Shown here piece by piece: positions 27,400-37,039 of a stretch of 64,000 nt of DNA; position 1 is the first letter of the stretch; every line of letters begins with the position of its first letter. The notes beneath the pieces are model-generated. The model was not told the DNA's origin, did no database searches, and saw nothing but the letters and a program-made list of their open reading frames with translations. The position numbers were made by a program, and so were the translations under genes. The DNA is taken from assembly GCA_016784355.1 (NCBI GenBank), contig JADHUV010000013.1:1-64000 (forward strand), given 5' to 3'. Source of the stretch: Nitrospira sp. (GTDB taxonomy: Bacteria > Nitrospirota > Thermodesulfovibrionia > UBA6902).

Positions 27400-28488
27400 T
27401 TATGTGATAATGCCGCCCCCCAGCACTATGTTGCCGTCATAAAAAACTGCGCTCTGTCCAGGTGCAGGTGAGCTTTCAGGTGCCTCAAATATAACCTTGA
27501 CTGATCCGTTCGCAGCAGGGAAAATAGTTGCTGGTTTTTCTTTCATCATGGATCTTATTTTGACATTTACTTTTATTGATTCATTCAGGGAGTCGATAGA
27601 CAGCCAGTTAATATCGGAAATGATCAGCTCTTTTTCCATGGTATTTTCATGACTGCCGGCCGTGATCGTATTGTCTGTCGGATTGATCCTGATGACATAA
27701 TGCGGCTCGGGCGCGGATATTCCTAATCCACGTCTTTGCCCTATAGTGTAGAAGGCTATCCCCTTATGTCTTCCAATGGTATTTCCGCTGAGGTCAAGTA
27801 TCCTGCCCGGCGTGAGGGACTCGGGTGCCGACTCCTTTATAAATTCGGTGTAACGGCCATTACCGACAAAACATATATCCTGACTTTCGGGTCTCAGTGC
27901 AGTTGCAAGGCCGAGTTTCAGGGCTATCTCCCGGGTTTCCTTTTTTTCCATCTTGCCGAGAGGAAAGACAGTGTGCTGGAGCTGTTGACGGCTTATTACG
28001 TGCAGTGCGTATGACTGGTCCTTTACAGGGTCAATCCCTTTTTTAAGAAGGACTCGTTTACTTCCCGCCGCGTCAGCCGTTTTCCCGTCCAGTGTCTCGG
28101 CTATGGCGTAATGTCCGGTTGATATGATATCTGCGCCGAGTTCTTTTGCCTTTTGCATCAGGAAATCAAACTTTATAAACTTGTTGCACAATATACATGG
28201 ATTTGGAGTAGCGCCGGCAATATAGGACTCGCAGAAATTTTCGATCACGTTTTTGTAGAAGTTGTCTCTGACATCAACTGAATAATGCCTGATATCGAGA
28301 GTTTGAGCCACGGACCTTGCAAGGTTGACAGTCTCTACCGAGCAGCATATGTTGGAAGGTTCTAAGTCCCTGCTATCCCATAGTTCAAAGCTGAGGCCGG
28401 TGACCTCGTAGCCCTGTTCTTTAAGTAGATATGCGGCAACGGAGGAATCAACTCCTCCACTCATTGCGATAACTGCTTTTTTGTTCAT
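27400..28488 (-). CDS. mnmA: tRNA-specific 2-thiouridylase MnmA
   Basis: It thiolates U34 of tRNA for Lys, Glu and Gln. It has the PP-loop AMSGGVDSSV near the N-terminus, the catalytic NPCILCNKFIKF and the second cysteine in QDICFVGNGRY, then GRHKGIAFYTIGQRRGLG and a C-terminal beta barrel. I start at the ATG before NKKAVIAMSGG; a TTG six codons upstream is an unlikely alternative. The 362-residue length is standard. Confidence 0.96.
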   Translation of the reverse strand: MNKKAVIAMSGGVDSSVAAYLLKEQGYEVTGLSFELWDSRDLEPSNICCSVETVNLARSVAQTLDIRHYSVDVRDNFYKNVIENFCESYIAGATPNPCILCNKFIKFDFLMQKAKELGADIISTGHYAIAETLDGKTADAAGSKRVLLKKGIDPVKDQSYALHVISRQQLQHTVFPLGKMEKKETREIALKLGLATALRPESQDICFVGNGRYTEFIKESAPESLTPGRILDLSGNTIGRHKGIAFYTIGQRRGLGISAPEPHYVIRINPTDNTITAGSHENTMEKELIISDINWLSIDSLNESIKVNVKIRSMMKEKPATIFPAANGSVKVIFEAPESSPAPGQSAVFYDGNIVLGGGIIT

Positions 28489-28535
28489 GGGATATATTTT
28501 ACACAATTTTAAGAGGCATGGGCGGAAGTCTTTTT

Positions 28536-28564
28536 TTGCAATAAATCAGCATACTTCTTATAAT
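28536..28564 (+). promoter_or_regulatory. Promoter of dapL
   Basis: TTGCAA (28536-28541) and consensus TATAAT (28559-28564) are separated by 17 bp, with a start about 30 bases before the dapL start codon. Confidence 0.8.
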
Positions 28565-28601
28565 ACGAAAATTTTATTTTTCAATTTTCAGGAGGTATTC
28601 A

Positions 28602-29777
28602 TTGGCTAAGAAAGTTAGTATCGAACCTGCATTGAGGGTAAAGGACCTGCCGCCTTACCTGTTTGCGACTATAGATAAAATGAAAGAAAAGGCATTGGCA
28701 AAGGGAGTTGACCTGATCGATATGAGCATCGGGGATCCTGATATTCCCACTCCCAGGCATATTGTAGAACGGATGAGAAAGGCGGTGCAGAACCCTGCAC
28801 ATCATCAGTATCCTTCATATATGGGTATGCTTTCGTTCAGGCAGGCTGCCGCTGACTGGATGAAGAAAAGGTTTAATGTAAAGCTGGATCCTAAGACCGA
28901 GATACTTTCACTGATAGGTTCAAAAGAAGGTATAGGCCATATGCCGCTTGCCTTTATCAATCCAGGAGATTATGTGCTGGCAACTTCTCCGGGCTATCCC
29001 GTTTACCCGGTAGCCACTTTATTTGCAGGTGGGCATTGCCACGAGATTCCGCTGCTTCAGAAGAACGATTATCTTCCTGATCTGAAGAAGATTCCGAAGA
29101 CGGTACTTAAAAAAGCAAAGCTCATGTTTATTAATTACCCTAACAATCCTACCGCTGCCTGTGCCGGTAAGAAGTTTTACAAAGAATTGATTAAATTTGC
29201 CGGGGATAACAATATTCTTATTTGTCATGATGCCGCTTATTCAGAGATGTATTTTGATGGTGAAAAGCCCATGAGTTTTTTAGAGCTTCCCGGGGCGAAA
29301 GATGTTGGAATAGAGTTTCATTCCCTTTCAAAGACGTACAGTATGACAGGCTGGAGAATAGGCTTTGCAGTAGGCAATAAAGACGCCATAGCCGGTCTTG
29401 GCAAGATAAAGACCAATATTGATTCCGGTATTTTTCAGGCTATTCAGGAGGCGGGTATCGAGGCGCTTAATACCGATGACAAGATACTGAAAAAGCTCAG
29501 GGATACCTATCAGGAACGCCGTGATGTTCTGTATGACGGGCTTACCAAGCTGGGTCTTGAGGTTACAAAGCCGAAAGCTACTTTTTACCTCTGGGTCAAG
29601 TGCCCGAAGGGCTATACCTCAGGTGAACTGACAGCACATCTGCTGAATAAGGCCGGGGTGCTGACGACTCCGGGCAATGGTTTCGGAGAACCCGGCGAGG
29701 GCTATATTCGATTTGCCCTGACCGTGCCGGTGAAACGGATGAAAGAGGCTGTGAAGAGGATTAGTGATGTTCTTTAA
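28602..29777 (+). CDS. dapL: LL-diaminopimelate aminotransferase (DapL-type class I aminotransferase)
   Basis: It converts tetrahydrodipicolinate straight to LL-diaminopimelate, bypassing the succinylase or acetylase steps. It is a PLP fold-type I enzyme with the lysine Schiff base at Lys244 in HSLSKTYSMTGWRIG, NYPNNPTAA for PLP and carboxylate contacts, and the SIGDPDIPTP segment near the N-terminus. The TTG start is set by AGGAGG six bases upstream. At 391 residues it is slightly shorter than plant DapL. Some relatives are annotated only as aminotransferase class I; dapA in the same window supports the lysine role. Confidence 0.85.
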   Translation: MAKKVSIEPALRVKDLPPYLFATIDKMKEKALAKGVDLIDMSIGDPDIPTPRHIVERMRKAVQNPAHHQYPSYMGMLSFRQAAADWMKKRFNVKLDPKTEILSLIGSKEGIGHMPLAFINPGDYVLATSPGYPVYPVATLFAGGHCHEIPLLQKNDYLPDLKKIPKTVLKKAKLMFINYPNNPTAACAGKKFYKELIKFAGDNNILICHDAAYSEMYFDGEKPMSFLELPGAKDVGIEFHSLSKTYSMTGWRIGFAVGNKDAIAGLGKIKTNIDSGIFQAIQEAGIEALNTDDKILKKLRDTYQERRDVLYDGLTKLGLEVTKPKATFYLWVKCPKGYTSGELTAHLLNKAGVLTTPGNGFGEPGEGYIRFALTVPVKRMKEAVKRISDVL

Positions 29778-29791
29778 TTGAAAACGTGTCT

Positions 29792-29821
29792 GCCTATAGC
29801 CGGTTATGACCGGCTGCAGGC
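29792..29821. terminator. Hairpin between convergent dapL and acyltransferase
   Basis: A 7-bp perfect stem (29798-29804 with 29809-29815) is extended by an outer GCCT/AGGC pairing (29792-29795 with 29818-29821). It lies just past the dapL stop but has no T-run, so termination is only suggested by position. Confidence 0.4.
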
Positions 29822-30909
29822 TATGCCGTGTTGAAAATTTTGGTCAGGCCCTTTCTCAGATAATTTGCGAGCCGGTATATGAGATAGCCCACAATTGCAG
29901 TACAGATAAAATATAAGACATGTTCAAGTATTTTTCCAGCATTAAGAGCTGTGAGCAGGTCATGACGCTTAAAAAGGTCATATTGCCTGCCCAATGACAT
30001 GATTCCCATATGCACCATAAACATTTCCAAGCTGTAGGTTCCACAATAGATAAGCAATCTGTTGACCAATTTAGCCACTATGGCGAGGGGCCAGATTCGT
30101 AGCAGCATAAGTTTTGAGATCAAAAAACTTAATAAGATGTATAAGGGCAAAGTTGCGAAAATCATTACATACATTCCTGCTCCATGGTTTGCCATCTGAG
30201 CCTTGGTATAAATGTGCGTAACAGCAATGAGTGTTATAAAGGAAAGCAGTAAAAGAGAACTTCCTACAATAAGCCACTTTTTACTGATGCTAACTACATT
30301 GTTTACTGTTAAGTATCCTAGGTGCATGCCGATTAGAAATACCGGTATTCTCACTACAAAAATAAGCAAGTAGTTTAAAGGAGTAGAGATGATGAGATAC
30401 GATGCAAATACAGTAACTATCGAGGAGATGATGACAAATGTGAGCTTGCGTTGAGTGCTCTCATATTGTTTATATATGAAAGGAAATAGCGCATACAGCA
30501 TGACTATTGAGGGGACGAGCCAGCCAGTGCCTGGTTTATGTAGCCAAAATCCCACTGTTGTGTACCGATAAAACAGGTCCATGATGCTGTCATATCCAAA
30601 AATCGGCACCCATATAGTAAGCGCGATCCAGTATGAGGGGATAACCCTTAGCATTCTACGAAGGTAAAAAGAGGAAATTTTATTATCTGGCCGCTGCATA
30701 CTGAATGAGAGACCAAAGCCCGACAAAAAGATGAAAATATCCGCACCGCCAAATCCGATATCTTTCAGAAACAGAATAGGCGCTAAAAAAGGGTTGTCAA
30801 ATGGAAGACTTGGTATATGATGAAAAAAAATCCAGAGAAATGCCGCCCCCATAAGTTGTGTCCTGTACTGACTTATAAGATTGGCTTGGAAGTTCATCTG
30901 CTTGGTCAT
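29821..30909 (-). CDS. Acyltransferase family 3 (OafA-like) membrane protein
   Basis: A 362-residue inner-membrane protein with about ten hydrophobic segments. The N-terminal motif [10 protein letters not shown] and [14 protein letters not shown] match acyltransferase-3 proteins, which O-acetylate or acylate surface polysaccharides and related glycans. It overlaps the pgi stop-start region by 4 nt, so it is translated from the pgi transcript. The acceptor is unknown; the glycan cluster at 48401-57609 is a possible source of substrate. Confidence 0.85.
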   Translation of the reverse strand: MTKQMNFQANLISQYRTQLMGAAFLWIFFHHIPSLPFDNPFLAPILFLKDIGFGGADIFIFLSGFGLSFSMQRPDNKISSFYLRRMLRVIPSYWIALTIWVPIFGYDSIMDLFYRYTTVGFWLHKPGTGWLVPSIVMLYALFPFIYKQYESTQRKLTFVIISSIVTVFASYLIISTPLNYLLIFVVRIPVFLIGMHLGYLTVNNVVSISKKWLIVGSSLLLLSFITLIAVTHIYTKAQMANHGAGMYVMIFATLPLYILLSFLISKLMLLRIWPLAIVAKLVNRLLIYCGTYSLEMFMVHMGIMSLGRQYDLFKRHDLLTALNAGKILEHVLYFICTAIVGYLIYRLANYLRKGLTKIFNTA

Positions 30910-32564
30910 GGATTTACTCTGAATTTTTTATAGGCATTAATGAGCCCGTTGGTTGAGGAATCATGTGAGGTTATTTCTTTATCGTCCTTCAGTTTCGGCA
31001 GTATCCCGTTTGCAAGCTGCTTGCCCAATTCAACTCCCCACTGATCAAAGCTGTAAATATTCCATATGACACCCTGAACAAAGATCTTATGCTCGTACAT
31101 GGCTATGAGGCTTCCGAGTGTACGGGGGGTAAGTTCTTTAAATAATATTGAGTTGGTAGGGCGGTTTCCCGTAAAGACCTTAAACGGGGCGAGTTGCTCA
31201 ATTTCCTCCGGGGTTTTCCCTGCCATGCTCAGTTCCTGCTTTACCTCATCAAGGGTCTTACCTTTCATAAGTGCCTCGGTCTGGGCAAAGAAATTTGAGA
31301 GCAGCTTGCTATGATGATCGCCCGTCGGGTTATGGCTGTTAGCCGGGGCGAGAAAATCGCAGGGGATCATCTTTGTGCCCTGATGTATAAGCTGGTAAAA
31401 GGCGTGCTGACCATTAGTTCCCGGCTCTCCCCATATAATGGGACCGGACTGATAGGTCAGTTTATTTCCTCCGCGATCAACACTCTTGCCGTTGCTTTCC
31501 ATATTGCCCTGCTGAAAATAGGCAGGGAAGCGGTGCATGTATTGATTATAGGGAAGCATGGCCTCTGTTTCCGCCCCGAAGAAGTTGTTGTACCAGATAC
31601 CGATCAGGCCGAGTATTACCGGGATGTTCTTATCAAACGGGGTCTCCCTGAAATGCCTGTCCATGACATGAGCGCCTTCAAGCAGTTCCCTGAAGTTTTC
31701 AAAGCCGATTGAGCAGGCGATTGAAAGTCCGACGGCCGACCATAGGGAATACCTGCCGCCGACCCAGTCCCAGAATACAAACATGTTCTCAATGTCTATG
31801 CCGAATTCCTTTACCATCTCAGTATTGGTGGAAAGGGCGATGAAATGTTTACTGACATGTGTCTCATTTCCTGCGGCCTCAACAAACCACTTTCTTGCTG
31901 TATGAGCATTGGTCATGGTCTCCTGGGTGGTAAAGGTCTTCGAAGCGATCATGAAGAGAGTGGTCTCAGGCGATAATTTTTTCAGGGTCTCAATAATATG
32001 TGTTCCATCAATATTGGATACAAAATGTACTTCGAGGTGAGGCGCCTTGTAATGTTTAAGTGCCTCGGTAACCATGACAGGGCCCAGGTCTGAGCCGCCG
32101 ATACCTATATTCACGATATCTGTTATGGGTTTTCCAGTATATCCTTTCCAGTGACCGGAGATGATCTGATCAGAAAAGCCCCGCATTTTTTCAAGTGAAG
32201 CGCGAACTGCCGGCATAACATCCTCTGTCCCGGACATGACCGGTTCTCCGGACATATTGCGCAGGGCGGTGTGCAAAACTGAGCGCTTTTCCGTGGCATT
32301 GATCGCCTCACCCCGAAACATGCCTTCTACGGCTGATTTCAGCCCGCACTCTTCGGCCAGTTCAATGAGCATTGCAAGGGTGGTTTTATCGATTATATTT
32401 TTTGAGTAGTCTATAAGTATTTCTTCAAACGAGAGGGAAAAGTCAGAGAACCGGGCAGGATCCTCATTAAACATCTCTATCATATGCCGGTCTTTAATAT
32501 CTTCGTAATGTTCTGACAATCTGTGCCATGCCATTGTTTCTGTCGGGTTTATGTCTTTAAGCAA
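30906..32564 (-). CDS. pgi: Glucose-6-phosphate isomerase
   Basis: It interconverts glucose-6-phosphate and fructose-6-phosphate. At 552 residues it is close to the gammaproteobacterial enzyme, with SSKTF-like [40 protein letters not shown] and [15 protein letters not shown] start at the TTG at 32564, which follows AAGGAG by 6 bases and gives the family N-terminus LKDINPTET; the frame is open 17 codons further upstream without similarity. An acyltransferase gene follows in the same transcript. Confidence 0.96.
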   Translation of the reverse strand: MLKDINPTETMAWHRLSEHYEDIKDRHMIEMFNEDPARFSDFSLSFEEILIDYSKNIIDKTTLAMLIELAEECGLKSAVEGMFRGEAINATEKRSVLHTALRNMSGEPVMSGTEDVMPAVRASLEKMRGFSDQIISGHWKGYTGKPITDIVNIGIGGSDLGPVMVTEALKHYKAPHLEVHFVSNIDGTHIIETLKKLSPETTLFMIASKTFTTQETMTNAHTARKWFVEAAGNETHVSKHFIALSTNTEMVKEFGIDIENMFVFWDWVGGRYSLWSAVGLSIACSIGFENFRELLEGAHVMDRHFRETPFDKNIPVILGLIGIWYNNFFGAETEAMLPYNQYMHRFPAYFQQGNMESNGKSVDRGGNKLTYQSGPIIWGEPGTNGQHAFYQLIHQGTKMIPCDFLAPANSHNPTGDHHSKLLSNFFAQTEALMKGKTLDEVKQELSMAGKTPEEIEQLAPFKVFTGNRPTNSILFKELTPRTLGSLIAMYEHKIFVQGVIWNIYSFDQWGVELGKQLANGILPKLKDDKEITSHDSSTNGLINAYKKFRVNP

Positions 32565-32614
32565 TGTGGTCTCCTTCCTTAATATGAGTAAGCAGGTATA
32601 ACACTGGTTCGTCA

Positions 32615-32643
32615 ATTATTGTATAGAGGCTTTTTATTGTCAA
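32615..32643 (-). promoter_or_regulatory. Promoter of pgi
   Basis: On the minus strand, consensus TTGACA (32643-32638) and AATAAT (32620-32615) are separated by 17 bp. The leader to the TTG start is about 40 nt. Confidence 0.65.
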
Positions 32644-32677
32644 GATCATACACCCTGACGGATGGAGCGGTCTGCGC

Positions 32678-32706
32678 TTGCCTCATAGCTATTTATTGTA
32701 TTATCT
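32678..32706 (+). promoter_or_regulatory. Promoter of folK, possibly giving a leaderless mRNA
   Basis: TTGCCT (32678-32683) and TTATCT (32701-32706) are 17 bp apart. The expected start, near 32713, coincides with the first folK ATG at 32714. Confidence 0.5.
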
Positions 32707-32713
32707 TACTTAA

Positions 32714-33181
32714 ATGCAGCATATGGTTTACATAGGCATCGGGTCTAACCTTGGACAGAGGGAGGATAACTGTATGGCGTCACTAAGGCAGCTTGAACTC
32801 GATGGAATAAAAATTCTCCGGCAGTCTTCAATGATTGAGACTGAGCCGTGGGGTGTGAAGGATCAGCCTGGTTTTATTAATCTTGTCGTTGAGGCGCACA
32901 CAGGGCTTGATCCTGAGGCACTCCTTGCGGTATTGAAAAACATAGAGGGCAGACTGGGTAGAGAGAAAACTGCGCGCTGGGGACCGAGATTAATAGATCT
33001 CGATATACTGCTGTATAACAGTCTCTGTATGGACACCCCGGAGCTTACGATCCCTCACAGGGAATTGCCAAACAGGGACTTCGTGCTGAAGCCCCTGTTT
33101 GAATTAGTTCCTGAGCTATCTCATCCGGTGACCGGCCGGAGTGTCAGGGATATGTATGAGCATCTGATCAGTTTTTTATGA
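32714..33181 (+). CDS. folK: 2-amino-4-hydroxy-6-hydroxymethyldihydropteridine pyrophosphokinase
   Basis: It pyrophosphorylates hydroxymethyl-dihydropterin in folate synthesis. The 155-residue chain has the N-terminal IGIGSNLGQRE, the ETEPWG loop and the signature RWGPRLIDLDILLY with the magnesium-binding Asp pair, then IPHRELPNRDFVLKP. An ATG at 32723 is an alternative start. It converges on the cytochrome gene with no base between the two stop codons. Confidence 0.96.
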   Translation: MQHMVYIGIGSNLGQREDNCMASLRQLELDGIKILRQSSMIETEPWGVKDQPGFINLVVEAHTGLDPEALLAVLKNIEGRLGREKTARWGPRLIDLDILLYNSLCMDTPELTIPHRELPNRDFVLKPLFELVPELSHPVTGRSVRDMYEHLISFL

Positions 33182-34108
33182 TCAATGATTCCCCATCATA
33201 GGCCGCTGCATCATGCCGCCCTGCATCCCATGACGATATACCATCATCCCGACCCGCTCGTCTCCGGACATATTCATCATACCGCCGCCTTTAGGAGCAT
33301 TACTGTTAAGTGCCTGTACATACGCTGACAGGGCCATCAGGTCCTCAGCTGATATGCCGTCAATGTATGATGCCATGGGTGTCCCGTCAAGACCGGTTGC
33401 CAGTGTAAGGTAAATGCTGTTAAGGTCAGAACCCCGCTTTAACGGGGCAGCTGCCAGGTTGCGGGGTATTACCTTAACTCCGCTGTCATCTTTCAGGTCA
33501 GCGGCCTTGGGCCCGTCTCCCCGTCCCATACTGCCGTGGCATTCTGTGCATTTTGCACGGGTATAGACCTGCATTCCTTTGTTGATAAGATCTTCATTAT
33601 TAGCGCGTACGGCCGGTATTGTAACGGGTGTTTCAATCTCTTCTTCTTCGAAACGATCAGAAAAAGATTTAATATAATAGGTCACGTTCCACTTTTCCTC
33701 ATCGCTTAGCATGGCCCAGGGGAGCATTGCGGTACCTCTTACGCCTAAGCTGATCGTAGTGAATATGTCCTCATCGGTCGGAAGTGAGCCGGAGGGGGTG
33801 GAGCGGAATTTATAGGTGCCGCCTGTAAAGTCTGTGGGCTTCACAATCAGGTCCATCGCATGGACGCCCTGACCGTCACCCTTGACTCCGTGGCAGGCGG
33901 TGCAGCGCTGATTATAGATCTGCCGTCCGGCCTCAATGGTAACGGCATTTTCTGCCGGCCTTATACCGGAGAGATCTGCCTTTATATCCTCTCCATTCAT
34001 CCATTTCTCCATGACATGGTGACGTCCCTGCATTCCATGCATTTGAGCAAAGCCGTAGACAGCAATAGCAAATACGAGTACCGCGCTTACCAGTATTACC
34101 CTTTTCAT
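33182..34108 (-). CDS. Periplasmic di-haem cytochrome c with Met-rich tail
   Basis: A signal peptide (1-21) is followed by two cytochrome c domains with haem motifs CTACH (69-73) and CTECH (187-191), each with downstream Met candidates for the sixth ligand. The C-terminal 40 residues are rich in Met and His (GGGMMNMSG, GMQGGMMQRPMM), as in periplasmic copper-binding tails. I start at the ATG that follows AAGGAGG by 5 bases. It lies downstream of the multicopper oxidase gene and probably passes electrons in the same copper-handling pathway; that role is inference. Confidence 0.9.
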   Translation of the reverse strand: MKRVILVSAVLVFAIAVYGFAQMHGMQGRHHVMEKWMNGEDIKADLSGIRPAENAVTIEAGRQIYNQRCTACHGVKGDGQGVHAMDLIVKPTDFTGGTYKFRSTPSGSLPTDEDIFTTISLGVRGTAMLPWAMLSDEEKWNVTYYIKSFSDRFEEEEIETPVTIPAVRANNEDLINKGMQVYTRAKCTECHGSMGRGDGPKAADLKDDSGVKVIPRNLAAAPLKRGSDLNSIYLTLATGLDGTPMASYIDGISAEDLMALSAYVQALNSNAPKGGGMMNMSGDERVGMMVYRHGMQGGMMQRPMMGNH

Positions 34109-34185
34109 AATATCCTCCTTTATTGGCGAATGTTTCATGCTTAGTTAAATAATACAGCGATAGTAAGTACAAAAAATGAAGAAAA

Positions 34186-34202
34186 TGTGAATTGATTGTG
34201 AA
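34186..34202 (-). promoter_or_regulatory. Direct-repeat operator upstream of the di-haem cytochrome
   Basis: On the minus strand TTCACA-N5-TTCACA, a direct repeat with 11-bp period typical of OmpR-family regulators, lies about 80 bp before the start codon. The same geometry recurs at 38697-38713 and 38739-38755. Confidence 0.5.
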
Positions 34203-34238
34203 GGCGGTATTTATACATTTTTAAATATATAAAAAGTC

Positions 34239-36287
34239 TTAAAATTTAAGCCGTATACCGGCCCCGCCTTTATATTCAGAGTGGTAGGATGCTGTCAGTG
34301 ACAGGGACTTTGACAGTATCCAGCCTGCCCCGGCAGACCACTCTTCTTTATCTTTTGTGTCATATTGAAATTCTCCAAAGGCGAAAAGTCTGTCAGTAAG
34401 GGCAAGGCGGTTATCCACGGAAAAACGAAATTCTCCATCCGAGTCCAGCCAGAATGAGCTTTCAAACAGCAGCGGCAGAAGATATTTAAAGCCGGCTATT
34501 GCCCGCGGATCTTCATCCCCGGCCAGCGCTATTGCTGTATATAACTCTGCAAAACGAGATAAATAGCGGCTGTAGGAAAAAATGGCCTCATCTTCCTCGT
34601 CGTCCCAGTCAGCTTCCCACTGCAGCATTAAGGTGTTTCTGGTGTCAGCAATGCGGATAGTCCCTTCGGTCATCTGGCTAAGGATGGAGATCTCAGTACT
34701 GGCGTACCAGGTCTCTTTCTGAAAATATTTCCTTATATCCGCCAGTTGCGGTGATAATTCAGACCCTTCATAGTGTATTGCCCTAGCCATCCCTGCTTTC
34801 ATGTGATACAGGACATGGCAATGGAAAAACCAGTCTTTTTCCTCATCGGCATAAAATTCTATGATCGTTTCCCCGAGAGGCGGAACATCAACCGTGTGCT
34901 TCAGGGGTGAGTAATCTCCGTGACGGTTTAAGACCCTGAAAAAGTGCCCGTGCAGGTGCATGGGGTGGTGCATCATGGTCTTATTTATAAGGACGAAACG
35001 GACATTTTCTCCGCGTTTAATCTTAATCATATCCGCCTCATTCAGGGTTTTTCCGTTGATTGACCATATGTATCTCTCCATATCACCTGTAAGTTCAAGG
35101 CGCACCTCACGTAGAGGGCTCTCAGCGGGCAGGGTAGTAGGAAGCATAGATTTGAGATGTTCATAGGGGGGCATAGGACGCTCCTCCTCCGGCATTTCCA
35201 TCATATTGTGTTTCATCATATTGTCATGTTTCATTATCTTATCATCTGTCATCGGGTCAGCCATGTTTGTATGATCTCCGGCATGCATCTTATACAGATC
35301 CGGAAATGGGACATCCGGGGCTGTTATGCGGCTGCCGCGCCCGACAAACAATGATGTATGCCCTGACCCGTCCTGCGCAGTCGCGCGCAGTTCATATGCC
35401 CCGCCTGCCGGCACTGTAATAAAAACATCATAGGTCTCTGCTACGGCAATCAGAAAGCGGTTGCGGTCAACAGGCACTACATTGAGCCCGTCAGCAGATG
35501 TTATCTGCAAGGCGCCTCCCGCATAATGCAGATAAAAATAAGTAGAGGCTGCAGCATTGATAATCCGCAGATGTACTGTCTGTCCCGGCAGGGCGTCAAG
35601 CTCTTCTTCCGGGCCTCCATTTGTCAGAAATGCATCGTAGGCGACATCCGCAATATCCATCGGCGGCATCCGCATCAAGGAGCGCTGCAGTGTCTCTTTT
35701 AAGGCGCCTGCCTTAAGTGCCCCGCTTAGACTCTGCATAGTGCCTTTTTTCAGTGAGTAATAATCATTGCCGCTTTTCAGTGTGCGCAGGACTTCCTCAG
35801 GGTCCTCGTCTGTCCAGTCTGATAATACGACCACATGCTCCAGATCGGCCGTACTGCTTCCAGTCAGAGGTTCTACCACAAAAGCACCATATACACCCCG
35901 CTGCTCCTGAAGTCCTGTATGTGAGTGATACCAATAGGTTCCTGATTGTTTAAGGGGGAACTCATAGGTAAAGGAGCCTCCCGGCTTTATAGGCGGAGTC
36001 GTAAGGTAGGGTACCCCGTCCTGCAGGTTTGGCAGCAGTAAACCGTGCCAGTGTATGGATGTCTCAACAGCCATCTCATTGCGGACATGTATCCTGGCTG
36101 TTTCGCCTTCAGTGAAGCGCAGGACCGGGCCGGGAATACCGCCATTAATCGTCATGGCGGCAACATCATGTCCTGTCAGATTGATATTCTGAGAACGTAT
36201 CAGCAGGTTGTACTCTTTTGATGCAGCATAGGCATTACCGACGATAAGCGAAAGAATAAACAGGCAGCATATTATTTTTATTTTCAT
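34239..36287 (-). CDS. copA: CopA-type multicopper oxidase with C-terminal CopB-like barrel
   Basis: A signal peptide (1-21) is followed by three cupredoxin domains with the four copper motifs: HWHG (79-82), HSH (121-123), HPMHLHG (441-447) and HCHVLYH with Met500 (489-500). A Met/His-rich segment lies between about 330 and 375 (KMHAGDHTNM, KHDNMMKHNMM), as in CopA and CueO. The chain does not end at the oxidase: residues about 530-682 look like the barrel of the outer-membrane protein CopB (YSRYLSRFAELYTAI, alternating strands, terminal Phe), so two resistance proteins seem fused. It is likely to oxidise Cu(I) and hold copper at the periplasmic face of the outer membrane. Confidence 0.88.
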   Translation of the reverse strand: MKIKIICCLFILSLIVGNAYAASKEYNLLIRSQNINLTGHDVAAMTINGGIPGPVLRFTEGETARIHVRNEMAVETSIHWHGLLLPNLQDGVPYLTTPPIKPGGSFTYEFPLKQSGTYWYHSHTGLQEQRGVYGAFVVEPLTGSSTADLEHVVVLSDWTDEDPEEVLRTLKSGNDYYSLKKGTMQSLSGALKAGALKETLQRSLMRMPPMDIADVAYDAFLTNGGPEEELDALPGQTVHLRIINAAASTYFYLHYAGGALQITSADGLNVVPVDRNRFLIAVAETYDVFITVPAGGAYELRATAQDGSGHTSLFVGRGSRITAPDVPFPDLYKMHAGDHTNMADPMTDDKIMKHDNMMKHNMMEMPEEERPMPPYEHLKSMLPTTLPAESPLREVRLELTGDMERYIWSINGKTLNEADMIKIKRGENVRFVLINKTMMHHPMHLHGHFFRVLNRHGDYSPLKHTVDVPPLGETIIEFYADEEKDWFFHCHVLYHMKAGMARAIHYEGSELSPQLADIRKYFQKETWYASTEISILSQMTEGTIRIADTRNTLMLQWEADWDDEEDEAIFSYSRYLSRFAELYTAIALAGDEDPRAIAGFKYLLPLLFESSFWLDSDGEFRFSVDNRLALTDRLFAFGEFQYDTKDKEEWSAGAGWILSKSLSLTASYHSEYKGGAGIRLKF

Positions 36288-36387
36288 AGTTTATCTTGGT
36301 AAAAAAATATTTAAATCTATTTCTGATAATACTCAGATATGCTTTATAATATCAGGTCAGATTATATGACTGATGGTATACCGCAGT

Positions 36388-36609
36388 TTACTGTAGGTCG
36401 TTTTTTTTCTCTATATACTCAGCCCTGCTGATATCTCCCCTGGCATATCTCTGGTTTAATATTTCAAGGGTATTTTCAGACTTCTTTGTATTCTTGCCTT
36501 TCCCGAGCAGTGAACTGATTAAGTATATGACTCCCAATATTACGAGCAGCCAGAATGCCATCATAAAGAACCAGCCGAACCCCATTCCCCATCCATAATC
36601 AAAATGCAT
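36388..36609 (-). CDS. Small SHOCT-domain membrane protein
   Basis: A 73-residue protein with one membrane helix (about 12-34), a Lys-rich link and a C-terminal SHOCT motif (ILNQRYARGDISRAEYIEKKNDL). SHOCT proteins of this kind often accompany copper and metal resistance genes; function is unknown. The N-terminal HFDYGWGMGFGW is aromatic and Gly-rich. It lies about 100 bp upstream of the oxidase on the same strand. Confidence 0.85.
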   Translation of the reverse strand: MHFDYGWGMGFGWFFMMAFWLLVILGVIYLISSLLGKGKNTKKSENTLEILNQRYARGDISRAEYIEKKNDLQ

Positions 36610-36722
36610 TTTCCCTCCATTGTATTAATGAAAGTATTGCACTATGTTCCAGAGGTGTCAAGCATAATTGGAAAGCATAAATATTATTTTAGATCACAAT
36701 AAAAGCGCGGGCTTTTATATGA

Positions 36723-36739
36723 TTTATATAATATTCACA
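36723..36739 (+). promoter_or_regulatory. Weak copy of the copper-island direct repeat
   Basis: TTTATA-N5-TTCACA has the same 11-bp period as the sites at 34186, 38697 and 38739, with a poorer first half. It lies about 100 bp before the CopZ-like gene. A small AAAAGC/GCTTTT hairpin lies just upstream near 36700-36717. Confidence 0.3.
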
Positions 36740-36835
36740 ATTATGAAGTATGTTTAAATTACTATAAATAAAGAGGTGCTTATCTGTGATGTTGAATTGT
36801 ATAGTAAACAGCGCCTGTAATTGGAGAGGAGCAAT

Positions 36836-37039
36836 ATGTCTGAAATAAAATTATCAATTGACGGTATGAGTTGTCAGCATTGTGTAAAGAGTGTTCAGCA
36901 GGCTCTGGATAATGCTGATGGTGTGCAAAACAGTCAGGTTGCAATAGGGAGTGTTACTATTCAATACGATGAGTTGAAAGTGGATAAAACGGCCTTGGCA
37001 GTGCTTATACAGAGTGCAGGCTTTAAGGTTGTTGAGTGA
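36836..37039 (+). CDS. copZ: CopZ-like heavy-metal-associated copper chaperone
   Basis: A 67-residue ferredoxin-like HMA protein with the metal motif GMSCQHC, which binds Cu(I) or Ag(I) between two Cys. I start at the ATG preceded by GGAGAGGAG; a TTG five codons upstream is less likely. It overlaps the next gene by 4 nt. It should act in the cytoplasm as a copper carrier, but no copper P-type ATPase is in the window. Confidence 0.92.
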   Translation: MSEIKLSIDGMSCQHCVKSVQQALDNADGVQNSQVAIGSVTIQYDELKVDKTALAVLIQSAGFKVVE

